Assembly (NCBI GenBank): GCA_036260075.1
Contig: DATAAM010000229.1
Span: forward strand, 1-18,150
Source of the DNA: DATAAM01 sp036260075
GTDB taxonomy: Bacteria > Actinomycetota > Acidimicrobiia > Acidimicrobiales > JAHWLA01
Direction of reading: 5' to 3'
DNA: 18,150 nucleotides
Of this stretch, positions 6,576-13,095 are shown piece after piece. Within the stretch, counting starts at the first letter, position 1, and each line of letters begins with the position of its first letter. The translations under genes were made by a program, and so were the position numbers. The notes below the pieces were generated by a model. That model worked only from the letters and a program-made list of their open reading frames with translations, had not been told where the DNA came from and searched no databases.

Positions 6576-8858
6576 ATGGCCTCCCCCCAGACCGGTCGCC
6601 GGCGACGGCGGCGCATCGATCCCGGGCCGAGCGGGAACGGGCACCTGGCCGAGGTGCGGGCGGCCGAGGAAGCGGTCGCCGAGGTGGAATCGGCGCGAGA
6701 GCGCCTGCGGGGCGTGGCCCGTCAGGCGCTGGGCGTCACCGGCACGGAAGGCGCACCGCCCCTGCGCGAGAGCATCCGGCGGTCCGGCGTGGGCTGGTAC
6801 CCCTTGGTGGCACTCGGCCTCCTCGTCATGGTCGACGAGTTCCAGGGCTACGCGCTCACCGTGCTCGGTCCGGAGGTGGCCGCCGGGCTCGGGCTGTCGA
6901 AGTCGGCGCTGGCCGGTGCGTTGGCCCTCAAGACGCTGGCGATCACGCTGGCCCTGCTGCCGATGGCGGCGTACGTGCAGAGGCGGCCGCGGCGGGCGGC
7001 CGTGAGCATCGCGACCGCGTTCGCGTGGAGCGTGCTCACCATGGGCACCGGCTTCGTGGTCACCGTGTGGGGGCTGCTGTTCGTCATGGTCGCCGACGGG
7101 GCCACCACCGGCTCCGTGCGGGCGGTCCACCAGCCGCTGCTGGTCGACAGCTACCCCACCGACGTCCGCGTTCGCGGCCTGTCGTTCTACCGAGGGGCCG
7201 ACGCCGTGGGCAACGTGCTCGGCCCGGTGCTGGTCGGCGTGTGCACGGCGGTCCTCGGCCTGACGTGGCGGGGCGTGTTCGTGGTGCTGGGCATCCTCTG
7301 CGTCATGGCGGCCGCCGCCGCGGTGCGCCTCCGCGACCCGGGCTTCGGCCGCTGGGACGCCGACAAGGCCCGCGAGGCGCTGCGGGAGGAGACGGGCGGC
7401 ACGGGTTCGCTGCACGACGAGGACGTGGAGCTGGGGTTCTTCGAGATCGCCCAACGCCTCCTGCTCGTGCCCACCATTCGCCGGGTGCTCGTCGCCTTCG
7501 CCGTGCTGGGCATGCTGCTGGTGCCCTTCACCACCTACCAGGCGTTCTTCCTCCAGGAGCGGTGGGGCCTCGGTCCCGGGAGCCGGGCGGCGTTCTTCGC
7601 CGCCATGCCGTTCTTCGCCATGGCTGCGCTGGCCGCCTTCGGCCGCCGCGGCGAGGACCTGTTCCGCCGTGACCCGGCCCGACTGGTGCGGCTTGCAGGC
7701 GTGGCTCTCGGGTCCGCCGTGGTGGCGCTCACGCTCGCCATCGTCTCGCCTCTGTTCGCGCTGACGTTCCTCTTCTTCGGGGCGTTCACCGCCCTCGTGG
7801 CCGTCATGCTCCCGGCGCTCAACATGGTGGTGTTCTCCATCATTCCGTCGCACATGCGGCCCCACATGGCCGCCCTCAGCGGCATCGCGCTGGCCGCCGT
7901 CGGCGGTGGCGGCGGGCTGCTCCTCCTGGGGGGCATCGACCGGCGGTTCGGGACGGCGGGAGCGATCGTGTCCCTCGCCGTGCCCGGGGTCGTGGCCGGG
8001 CTGGTGCTGCGGACGGCGGCCCGGACGGTCGACGACGACCTCGACCGCATGGTCGACGAGATCGTGGAAGAGGAGGAGATCCGGGCGCTGCGGGGGCGCG
8101 GCGAACGGCTGCCGATGTTGGCCTGCCGGCACGTCGACTTCTCCTACGGGCAGCTGCAAGTCCTGTTCGACGTGAACTTCACCGTGGACGACGGGGAGAT
8201 CGTGGCGCTCCTCGGCACCAACGGGGCCGGGAAGTCGACGCTGCTGCGGGTCGTGTCCGGCCTGGGGCTGCCGTCGCGCGGCACGGTGCGCTTCCGGGGC
8301 GCCGACGTCACCTACCTCGACGCCGAGCGCCGGCTGCGCCTGGGCATCACCCAGATCCCCGGAGGACGAGCCGTGTTCGGGCCCATGACGGTGGTGGAGA
8401 ACCTGCGGGTGCTGGCCTACAGCCACGGGGGCAACCGACGGGCCGTCGAAGCGGGCCTCGACGCGAGCTTCGAGGCGTTCCCCCGACTGGCCGAGCGCCG
8501 CAACCAACTCGCTTCCACGCTGTCGGGCGGCGAGCAGCAGATGCTCGGGCTGGCCACCGCCTTCATCCTTCGGCCCCGACTGCTGCTCATCGACGAGCTG
8601 TCGCTGGGGCTGGCGCCCAAGGTGGTGGGCGAGCTGCTCGACATGGTGCGGCGCATCAACGCCGAGGGCACCGCGGTCGTGCTGGTGGAGCAGTCGGTGA
8701 ACGTGGCCCTGTCGGTGGTGGACCACGCCTACTTCATGGAGAAGGGCGAGATCCGCTTCGACGGCCGGGCCGCCGACCTCCTCGGCCGGCGCGACCTTTT
8801 GCGCTCGGTCTTCCTCGAAGGCGCCCGCCAGGCCATGCCGAGCAAGAACGGCCACTGA
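6576..8858 (+). CDS. MFS-LivF fusion: major facilitator domain joined to an ABC ATPase
   Basis: 760 aa. Residues 1-70 are a charged cytoplasmic region with a short coiled-coil-like stretch (about 22-48). About 72-480 is a multi-TM major-facilitator-like domain, probably 12 helices, with an MFS motif-A-like basic loop (YVQRRPRRAAV) and a motif-C-like GNVLGPVLVG; a charged central loop spans about 250-290. After an acidic linker (about 484-505) comes a LivF-type ATPase: Walker A GTNGAGKST (about 546), signature LSGGEQQ (about 648), Walker B LLLIDE followed by LSLGLAP, and VEQ where most ABC ATPases have the H-loop His, which is usual for LivF. The ATPase should pair with the LivG domain of the fusion at 3233-6106. 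Start ATG at 6576 has AGAGGA 9 nt upstream, 5 nt after the lipoprotein stop. What the MFS half does (co-transport, efflux, or an extra membrane scaffold) is unknown. Confidence 0.9.
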   Translation: MASPQTGRRRRRRIDPGPSGNGHLAEVRAAEEAVAEVESARERLRGVARQALGVTGTEGAPPLRESIRRSGVGWYPLVALGLLVMVDEFQGYALTVLGPEVAAGLGLSKSALAGALALKTLAITLALLPMAAYVQRRPRRAAVSIATAFAWSVLTMGTGFVVTVWGLLFVMVADGATTGSVRAVHQPLLVDSYPTDVRVRGLSFYRGADAVGNVLGPVLVGVCTAVLGLTWRGVFVVLGILCVMAAAAAVRLRDPGFGRWDADKAREALREETGGTGSLHDEDVELGFFEIAQRLLLVPTIRRVLVAFAVLGMLLVPFTTYQAFFLQERWGLGPGSRAAFFAAMPFFAMAALAAFGRRGEDLFRRDPARLVRLAGVALGSAVVALTLAIVSPLFALTFLFFGAFTALVAVMLPALNMVVFSIIPSHMRPHMAALSGIALAAVGGGGGLLLLGGIDRRFGTAGAIVSLAVPGVVAGLVLRTAARTVDDDLDRMVDEIVEEEEIRALRGRGERLPMLACRHVDFSYGQLQVLFDVNFTVDDGEIVALLGTNGAGKSTLLRVVSGLGLPSRGTVRFRGADVTYLDAERRLRLGITQIPGGRAVFGPMTVVENLRVLAYSHGGNRRAVEAGLDASFEAFPRLAERRNQLASTLSGGEQQMLGLATAFILRPRLLLIDELSLGLAPKVVGELLDMVRRINAEGTAVVLVEQSVNVALSVVDHAYFMEKGEIRFDGRAADLLGRRDLLRSVFLEGARQAMPSKNGH

Positions 8859-8881
8859 CGCTCGACCCGCCCGGCGCGTCC

Positions 8882-8887
8882 TACATT
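8882..8887 (+). promoter_or_regulatory. -10 box (TACATT) for leaderless TetR copy 2
   Basis: TACATT is followed by 6 nt and the GTG start at 8894. The purine run GGGAG directly abuts the GTG and is too close to act as a ribosome site, so leaderless expression is the better reading. No convincing -35 is seen. Readthrough from the transporter operon, whose stop is 35 nt upstream, is also possible. Confidence 0.35.
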
Positions 8888-8893
8888 CGGGAG

Positions 8894-9508
8894 GTGTCGA
8901 CGCTCAGGCAGCGGAAGAAGGACCAAACCCGCGCCCGGCTGATCGAGGTGTCGCAGCGCCTCTTCGACGAGCAGGGCTACGACGCCACCACCGTCGAGCA
9001 GATCTGCAAGGAGGCGGAGGTCTCCTCCCCCACCCTGCTGGTGTACTTCGCCTCCAAGGAACGCCTGGCGCTCGCGTCCGACTACGACACGCTGGCCGAC
9101 TTCCGCGCCGGGGTCGAGGACCCCGCCCGCGGCGAGAGCACGATCGAGCTGTGGCGGGCGCACGTGGAGCGACAGGCCCGCCTCGGAGAACACGACCCTC
9201 GCGCGTACCTGCGCTACTGGCGGTTCGTCACGTCGTCGCCGGTGCTCGTGCGAGGCGCGCTCACACTGGTCCAGGACTACGAATCCGTCGTCGCCGAAGG
9301 CCTCGGCCGCGACTTCGGCACGGACGCCCGCACCGACCTCGGGACCCTGCTCTTCGCCCAGGCCCTCGTCTCCGCCAGCCAGTTCGCCGTGCAGCGGTGG
9401 GTGCAGGAGGAGGGAACAGGCGATCTGTGCGCCTCGTGCGTCGCCGCTGTCGACTTCGTCATCGAGCAGTACCCGAGGCCCGGCGCCCGACCGCAAAGAA
9501 ATCGTTGA
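8894..9508 (+). CDS. TetR/AcrR-family transcriptional regulator (copy 2)
   Basis: 204 aa regulator with N-terminal helix-turn-helix (TRARLIEVSQRLFDEQGYDATT; recognition region EAEVSSPTLLVYFASKE) and an all-helical ligand domain. It aligns almost without gaps over its first 70 residues to TetR copy 1 (1509-2144), with only scattered substitutions (for example V to S in the turn before the recognition helix), and stays similar in the ligand domain (STIELWR, RAYLRY, SSP-LVRG, YGTD/FGTD). It follows the MFS-LivF gene by 35 nt on the same strand, so it can be co-transcribed with the transporter, and also has its own leaderless-type -10. Two Cys residues in the C-terminal domain (CASC) are not present in copy 1. 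Likely controls the transporter or the flanking catabolic genes in response to a pathway intermediate. Confidence 0.93.
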   Translation: MSTLRQRKKDQTRARLIEVSQRLFDEQGYDATTVEQICKEAEVSSPTLLVYFASKERLALASDYDTLADFRAGVEDPARGESTIELWRAHVERQARLGEHDPRAYLRYWRFVTSSPVLVRGALTLVQDYESVVAEGLGRDFGTDARTDLGTLLFAQALVSASQFAVQRWVQEEGTGDLCASCVAAVDFVIEQYPRPGARPQRNR

Positions 9509-9605
9509 CGAGGAACCCCTGACAGGACATGCCTGGAGCGACGGCGTCGCCCGCTTCGACTACACCAGCGCCCCCCACCCCGCCCCCTGAGGTTCCCGTC
9601 TCTCT

Positions 9606-9657
9606 CGTTCTGGCGCGCAGATCGCGCGCCATAGCGCACGTTCTGCGCGCCAGAACG
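9606..9657. repeat. Nested inverted repeat (15-bp perfect arms with alternative hairpins)
   Basis: CGTTCTGGCGCGCAG (9606-9620) and its exact reverse complement (9643-9657) enclose a 22-nt loop. Each arm region can instead fold locally: GGCGCGC (9612-9618) with GCGCGCC (9624-9630), and GTTCTG (9640-9645) with CAGAAC (9651-9656). It lies about 100 nt after TetR copy 2 and 16 nt before the -10 of the small ORF. It may terminate the transporter/TetR transcript (no T-run follows) or act as an operator/attenuator for the small ORF. Confidence 0.7.
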
Positions 9658-9672
9658 GCAAGGAACAGAGGC

Positions 9673-9678
9673 TACGGT
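9673..9678 (+). promoter_or_regulatory. -10 box (TACGGT) for the small membrane ORF
   Basis: TACGGT ends 7 nt before the GTG at 9686, again the leaderless geometry. The -35 position (about 9650-9655) falls inside the right arm of the inverted repeat at 9606-9657, so a protein bound to that repeat would cover the promoter. No good -35 match is visible. Confidence 0.3.
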
Positions 9679-9685
9679 GCGCGAC

Positions 9686-9856
9686 GTGAAGGCCGTCCGT
9701 CGACTGTGGCGCCGGCTTCGGACGGAGCGGAATGACGCCACGTATCCGAACCCGGCGGGGGGCCTGGCCGGGTTGCTCTTCCCGTACCGGCGGCTCGTGA
9801 CGGCGGTGGCGATCGTGCTCATCCTCGTGCTCGTCGTCGTCAGCGTGCTGACCTGA
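9686..9856 (+). CDS. Small single-pass membrane protein, hypothetical
   Basis: 56 aa and not recognised. The first 20 residues are strongly basic (VKAVRRLWRRLRTER), a short Pro/Gly segment follows, and residues about 35-56 form one very hydrophobic helix (RRLVTAVAIVLILVLVVVSVL) running to the C-terminus, so it should insert with its basic N-terminus in the cytoplasm. GTG at 9686 is chosen from the -10 box 7 nt upstream; an in-frame GTG at 9677 would add three residues. It could be a tail-anchored partner of the transporter or an unrelated small membrane protein. Support is the coherent basic-plus-TM composition and upstream signal; there is no homology evidence. Confidence 0.5.
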   Translation: MKAVRRLWRRLRTERNDATYPNPAGGLAGLLFPYRRLVTAVAIVLILVLVVVSVLT

Positions 9857-9919
9857 CTCCGACGGGACTGCAGCGAGTGATGCGAGTGGCCGCCCTGCCC
9901 ACCCCGCGCTGGACGGGCC

Positions 9920-10333
9920 TCAGTCGAGGCGGCCGAAGGCGACGACCAAGCGGCGGTGGGCGAACCGCCAGCCCTCAGGGGTGCGCACGAAGCGGTCGAC
10001 GTAGTCGCCCACCAGGCAGGGCTGCACAGGCCCACGACGTCCGGCATCGTCGTCGGCCCGGTAGAGCGTGACATAGCTGAGCGCCGTGGCGGTGTCGGCG
10101 TCGAGCACCTCGACGGCCACGTTGGTGCACACGTGCCGCGACGTCCGTGCCGTGTTGGCCTGCCGACGGGCGAACGCCGCCCGGATCGCTTCCCGCCCGT
10201 CGTAGCGGGACCCGTCGGACTCCCACACGCCGTCGTCGGCGAACAGGTCGGCCACCTCGGCGGCCCGGCCGTGGTCGACCAAGTGGGTGTACGCCACGAT
10301 CAGCGCCGTGCAGGCGTCGCGCCCGTCGTCCAT
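9920..10333 (-). CDS. SnoaL-like / NTF2-like small protein
   Basis: 137 aa of the NTF2-like (SnoaL) cone fold, a family with members acting as isomerases, hydrolases, polyketide cyclases or accessory subunits. Family-typical segments are YTHLVDHGRAAEVADLFADD near the N-terminus, then SRYDGREAIRAAFARR, and the closing strand GDYVDRFVRTPEGWRFAHRR. Its ATG overlaps the stop codon of the SDR gene by 1 nt (TGATG), so the two are translationally coupled and probably act on the same intermediate, for example reduction/oxidation by the SDR and rearrangement or dehydration by this protein. A catalytic role cannot be assigned. It is the last gene of the minus-strand run, converging on the small ORF with a 63-nt gap in which I see no clear terminator. 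Confidence 0.85.
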   Translation of the reverse strand: MDDGRDACTALIVAYTHLVDHGRAAEVADLFADDGVWESDGSRYDGREAIRAAFARRQANTARTSRHVCTNVAVEVLDADTATALSYVTLYRADDDAGRRGPVQPCLVGDYVDRFVRTPEGWRFAHRRLVVAFGRLD

Positions 10334-11130
10334 CAGATGGCGGTGTAGCCGCCGTCGACCATGACGGCCGAGCCCGTCACGAACGACGCCTCGTCGGACA
10401 GGAGGAACGTCACCACCCGCGCCACCTCGGCGGGGTCGGCCGACCGCGGCATGGGTGGACGGACGGCGGCCTCGGACGGCGGAAGCTCGCCCGACGGCGC
10501 GGTGGTGGTCGCCGCCCGCAGCTCCTCGGCATGCCGTCCGATGTCGGTCGTCACGAAGCCGGGGCACACGCAGTTCGCCCGCACGCCCGCGCTCGCGTAC
10601 TCCACGGCCACTGCCCGGGTCAGTTGCAGCACGCCCCCCTTGGACGCCTTGTAGCTCGCCGCGCTCCCACCGAGGCCGCTGACGACCGACGAGATCGACC
10701 CGATGGTGACGATCGAGCCACCCCCCGCGTGCAGCAGCAGCGGCAGCGCGTGCTTGAGCGTGAGGAACACCCCGGTGAGGTTGACCCGCAGCACCAGCTC
10801 CCAGTCGGCCAGCGTGAGCTCGTGGACGGCGCCGGTCGTGACGACGCCCGCGTTGGCAACCACGGCGTCGAGGCCGCCCCACTCGGTGCGGCACCGGTCG
10901 ACGGCCTCCGCCACCGCCGCTTCGTCGCCGACGTCCACGTGGAGGGCGACGGCGTCGCCGCCCGACGCCGCGATCTCGCCCGCCACCGCCTCGGCCGACT
11001 GGCCCCGGACGTCGGCCACCGCCACCGACGCCCCCTCGGCCGCCATGGCGAGCGCGCAGGCCCGGCCGATGCCGCTGCCGCCACCCGTCACCAGGCCTCG
11101 GCGCCCTGTCAGCCTGTCCTGCTGCGTCAA
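10333..11130 (-). CDS. Short-chain dehydrogenase/reductase (SDR), classical type
   Basis: 265 aa NAD(P)-dependent oxidoreductase, typically acting on hydroxyacyl or alcohol/ketone substrates. Rossmann motif TGGGSGIG (residues 15-22), Asp40 at the end of beta-2 (VAVAD), which favours NAD(H), NAG (93-95), and catalytic Ser147, Tyr160 and Lys164 (SYKASKGG) are all present; the C-terminus GSAVMVDGGYTAI is canonical. The start is TTG at 11130, with AGGAGG 6 nt upstream; a GTG 4 nt earlier is out of frame. The stop overlaps the SnoaL-like gene start. An insertion rich in Thr/Pro (about 205-228) lies in the substrate-binding lid. It starts 37 nt after the pseudo-hydrolase stop on the same strand and may belong to that transcript. 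Confidence 0.93.
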   Translation of the reverse strand: MTQQDRLTGRRGLVTGGGSGIGRACALAMAAEGASVAVADVRGQSAEAVAGEIAASGGDAVALHVDVGDEAAVAEAVDRCRTEWGGLDAVVANAGVVTTGAVHELTLADWELVLRVNLTGVFLTLKHALPLLLHAGGGSIVTIGSISSVVSGLGGSAASYKASKGGVLQLTRAVAVEYASAGVRANCVCPGFVTTDIGRHAEELRAATTTAPSGELPPSEAAVRPPMPRSADPAEVARVVTFLLSDEASFVTGSAVMVDGGYTAI

Positions 11131-11143
11131 CCACGTCCTCCTC

Positions 11144-11169
11144 GAGCCCCCAAGAACGTAGAGGGGCTC
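11144..11169 (-). terminator. Short hairpin between the pseudo-hydrolase and the SDR gene
   Basis: GAGCCCC (11144-11150) and GGGGCTC (11163-11169) form a 7-bp stem with a 12-nt loop. It overlaps the stop codon of the pseudo-hydrolase and lies next to the AGGAGG of the SDR gene. No T-run follows, so it may be a weak terminator, a processing site or a translational element; the role is uncertain. Confidence 0.3.
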
Positions 11170-13075
11170 AGAGGTCGAATGTGAGCTTCACTGTGAAGGG
11201 GTTCGTGTCGGTGTGCTTCACCGTGTAGGTGGCCGGGATCAGCTCCTGGGCCTGGGTCGTCTTCCAGTTGGCGGCGATCTTCAGGCGCAGCTTGTCGCCC
11301 GTCTTCAGCGTCCAGCCGTTGCCGAACGGCTTGAACTTGAAGCGGTAGATCGTGCCCGCCGTCCCGTTGCGCACCACCGGGACGACGGCCGGCGCGCCCT
11401 GCGTGATGGTCGTCTCCGTCTCCGGCGAGCCCGGTGTCACGGCGACGAGCTGCGCCACGGCCTGCAGCCTGCTGCTGGTGGAGGACATGCGGACGTCGAC
11501 CTCGGCGCCGATGAGCTTGTAGTCGGCGGCCGATGCGCTCGTGGTGTAGCTCACCACCTCGGTGGGGCCGAACGTGCTGCCGCTGCAGAACGCACCAGGA
11601 GGCGCCGTCTCGATGGTGAGCACGTTTGCGACTGTCCGGTCGGCTGTGTCCTGCAGGCCCGTCCCGGTCCCGTTGGGCACGGCGGAGCACAGCCCGGAGT
11701 GCCACTCGCCCGCGCTGTCGAGGCAGTAGTCGAGCGTGGTGGCGTCGGCCGGGTTGGTGGAAGGGGGCCAGGCCGCGACGGCGTCGGTGGCCACCGACCA
11801 GCCGTCGGTCGACAGCGGGTTGGTGGCGGGCGGCACCGCCCAGAACAGCGGCCCGCCGACGGACACGGCTGTGTCGCCCTTCACGTGGCGGTCGAGGAAC
11901 GCATGGACCTTGTCGCGGAGGTTGCCGGCGTTTGTGGTGAGGCACGGCCCACTGGCGCTCGACGAGAGCTGCCCGTAGCCGGAGCCGCAGGCACCGAGGT
12001 ACAGGTACTTCTTCGTGGTGCCCAGCTTGTTGAAGGCCAGTGTGGCGGTGGTGATGCCTGCTGCGTCGTCGAGGAAGGAGTTGGCCATGAACACCGCCAT
12101 GTCGTCGGTGACCAACCCGGCCTTGTCCACCCTGACGTCGCCGTCGGCCGTCGTCACGTCGTCGTCCACGAACGTGCGGTCGTCGAACCATGTGGTGGTC
12201 GCCGTTGGCACGGTCGTGTTGAGGTACTTGCCCGCCAACAGCTTCGAGAAGTTCGACAGCACCGACGGGTCGGCGTGGCTGTAGTAGCCCGCGTCGTGGT
12301 CGGGCAGGGCCCCCATGGTGCCGTGGTCGACGTCGCGGAAGGTGGTGCCGTCGCTGCTCACGGCGGCGAGGTTGCGCACGGCGATGTCCTCGTAGCCGAC
12401 GGCCACGACCCCCTTCACGCGTGAGGAGAACTGGCCGTTGGGCGGGTTGGGCACCGCCATCATCAAGGCCTTGCTCGCGTCGAGGGCGCCGTAGCCGAAC
12501 AGGCCGACGCGGTCGCCGTCGATGCACGAGCTCGCGCACCCCGACCACGTGTAGTTGGCCACCGCCCAGTCGACGAGCTCCTTGAGGTCGGTCTTGTCGG
12601 TGGTGCCCGCGTAGTCCCAGCCGGAGTCGTCGATGCCGTCCTTGGCATCCTCGGAGGCGTCGCATCCGCGACTGCCCGACGGGTATCCGGCGTTGAAGTT
12701 GGCAGGCAGGCCGCGGGCGTTGAAGCTCAGCACGGAGAAGCCGTGCTCGGCCAGCTGTGTGCGGGTGTACCAGCTCGTGCGTGTGCTGTTCTCGTTGATG
12801 TTGGCGCAGCGGTTCTTGAAGTCGCCGGCCATGTAGACGACGAGCGGCCAGCCCGTCCCCGGCTTCAGCGCGTCTGTCGACGGCCGCAGGATGCGCACCT
12901 GCACGGTTGTGCCGTTGATCGTCGGGTCGGGGCTCACGTCGGCCGAGGAGGTGTCGCCGATGCTGGTGTAACCGGTGTGGGCGGACGCCGGCGCCGAGCC
13001 GGTCGCCACCGGGTACGCGGCGGACGAAGCGAGCGCCAGGGCGGCCCAGCCCAGCAGCCTGCGTCGTGCGTGCAT
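11168..13075 (-). CDS. Secreted CocE/X-Pro-peptidase-type hydrolase homologue lacking catalytic Ser and His (probable pseudoenzyme)
   Basis: 635 aa. The N-terminus MHARRRLLGWAALALASSA...APASA is a signal peptide with an Arg-run that could suit the Tat route; cleavage is likely after about residue 32. An alpha/beta-hydrolase domain (about 50-390) is followed by a PepX_C-like jelly-roll C-terminal domain. It is a tandem paralogue of the gene at 13096-15000 (shared GWPLVVY, GF/YSVLSFNARG, KKYLYLGAC). The nucleophile elbow GFSYGG of the paralogue reads GYGALD here (Ser to Gly196), the catalytic His becomes Ser365 (GACGSG against GSCSHT), and the oxyanion HG is MAG. Only the acid Asp336 remains. 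The frame is intact with no stops, so it is maintained as a protein. ATG at 13075 has AAAGGGA at suitable spacing; ATG at 13090 is possible but poorer. It lies 20 nt after the paralogue and is co-transcribed. Binding or partner role inferred. Confidence 0.87.
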   Translation of the reverse strand: MHARRRLLGWAALALASSAAYPVATGSAPASAHTGYTSIGDTSSADVSPDPTINGTTVQVRILRPSTDALKPGTGWPLVVYMAGDFKNRCANINENSTRTSWYTRTQLAEHGFSVLSFNARGLPANFNAGYPSGSRGCDASEDAKDGIDDSGWDYAGTTDKTDLKELVDWAVANYTWSGCASSCIDGDRVGLFGYGALDASKALMMAVPNPPNGQFSSRVKGVVAVGYEDIAVRNLAAVSSDGTTFRDVDHGTMGALPDHDAGYYSHADPSVLSNFSKLLAGKYLNTTVPTATTTWFDDRTFVDDDVTTADGDVRVDKAGLVTDDMAVFMANSFLDDAAGITTATLAFNKLGTTKKYLYLGACGSGYGQLSSSASGPCLTTNAGNLRDKVHAFLDRHVKGDTAVSVGGPLFWAVPPATNPLSTDGWSVATDAVAAWPPSTNPADATTLDYCLDSAGEWHSGLCSAVPNGTGTGLQDTADRTVANVLTIETAPPGAFCSGSTFGPTEVVSYTTSASAADYKLIGAEVDVRMSSTSSRLQAVAQLVAVTPGSPETETTITQGAPAVVPVVRNGTAGTIYRFKFKPFGNGWTLKTGDKLRLKIAANWKTTQAQELIPATYTVKHTDTNPFTVKLTFDL

Positions 13076-13095
13076 GGTTGTCCCTTTCATGGCGC

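Noticed and set aside
6018..8855. Open antisense frame of more than 900 codons opposite the MFS-LivF gene
   Set aside because: Same low-complexity composition, no start signal, and it overlaps three well-supported genes on the other strand.
10334..11134. Long N-terminal extension of the SnoaL-like protein
   Set aside because: It is an out-of-frame shadow of the SDR gene; ATG at 10333 overlaps the SDR stop and gives a normal family length.
11168..13075. Calling the catalytically degenerate hydrolase a pseudogene
   Set aside because: The frame is complete, with signal peptide, both domains and ribosome site intact, so pseudoenzyme fits better than a decayed gene.
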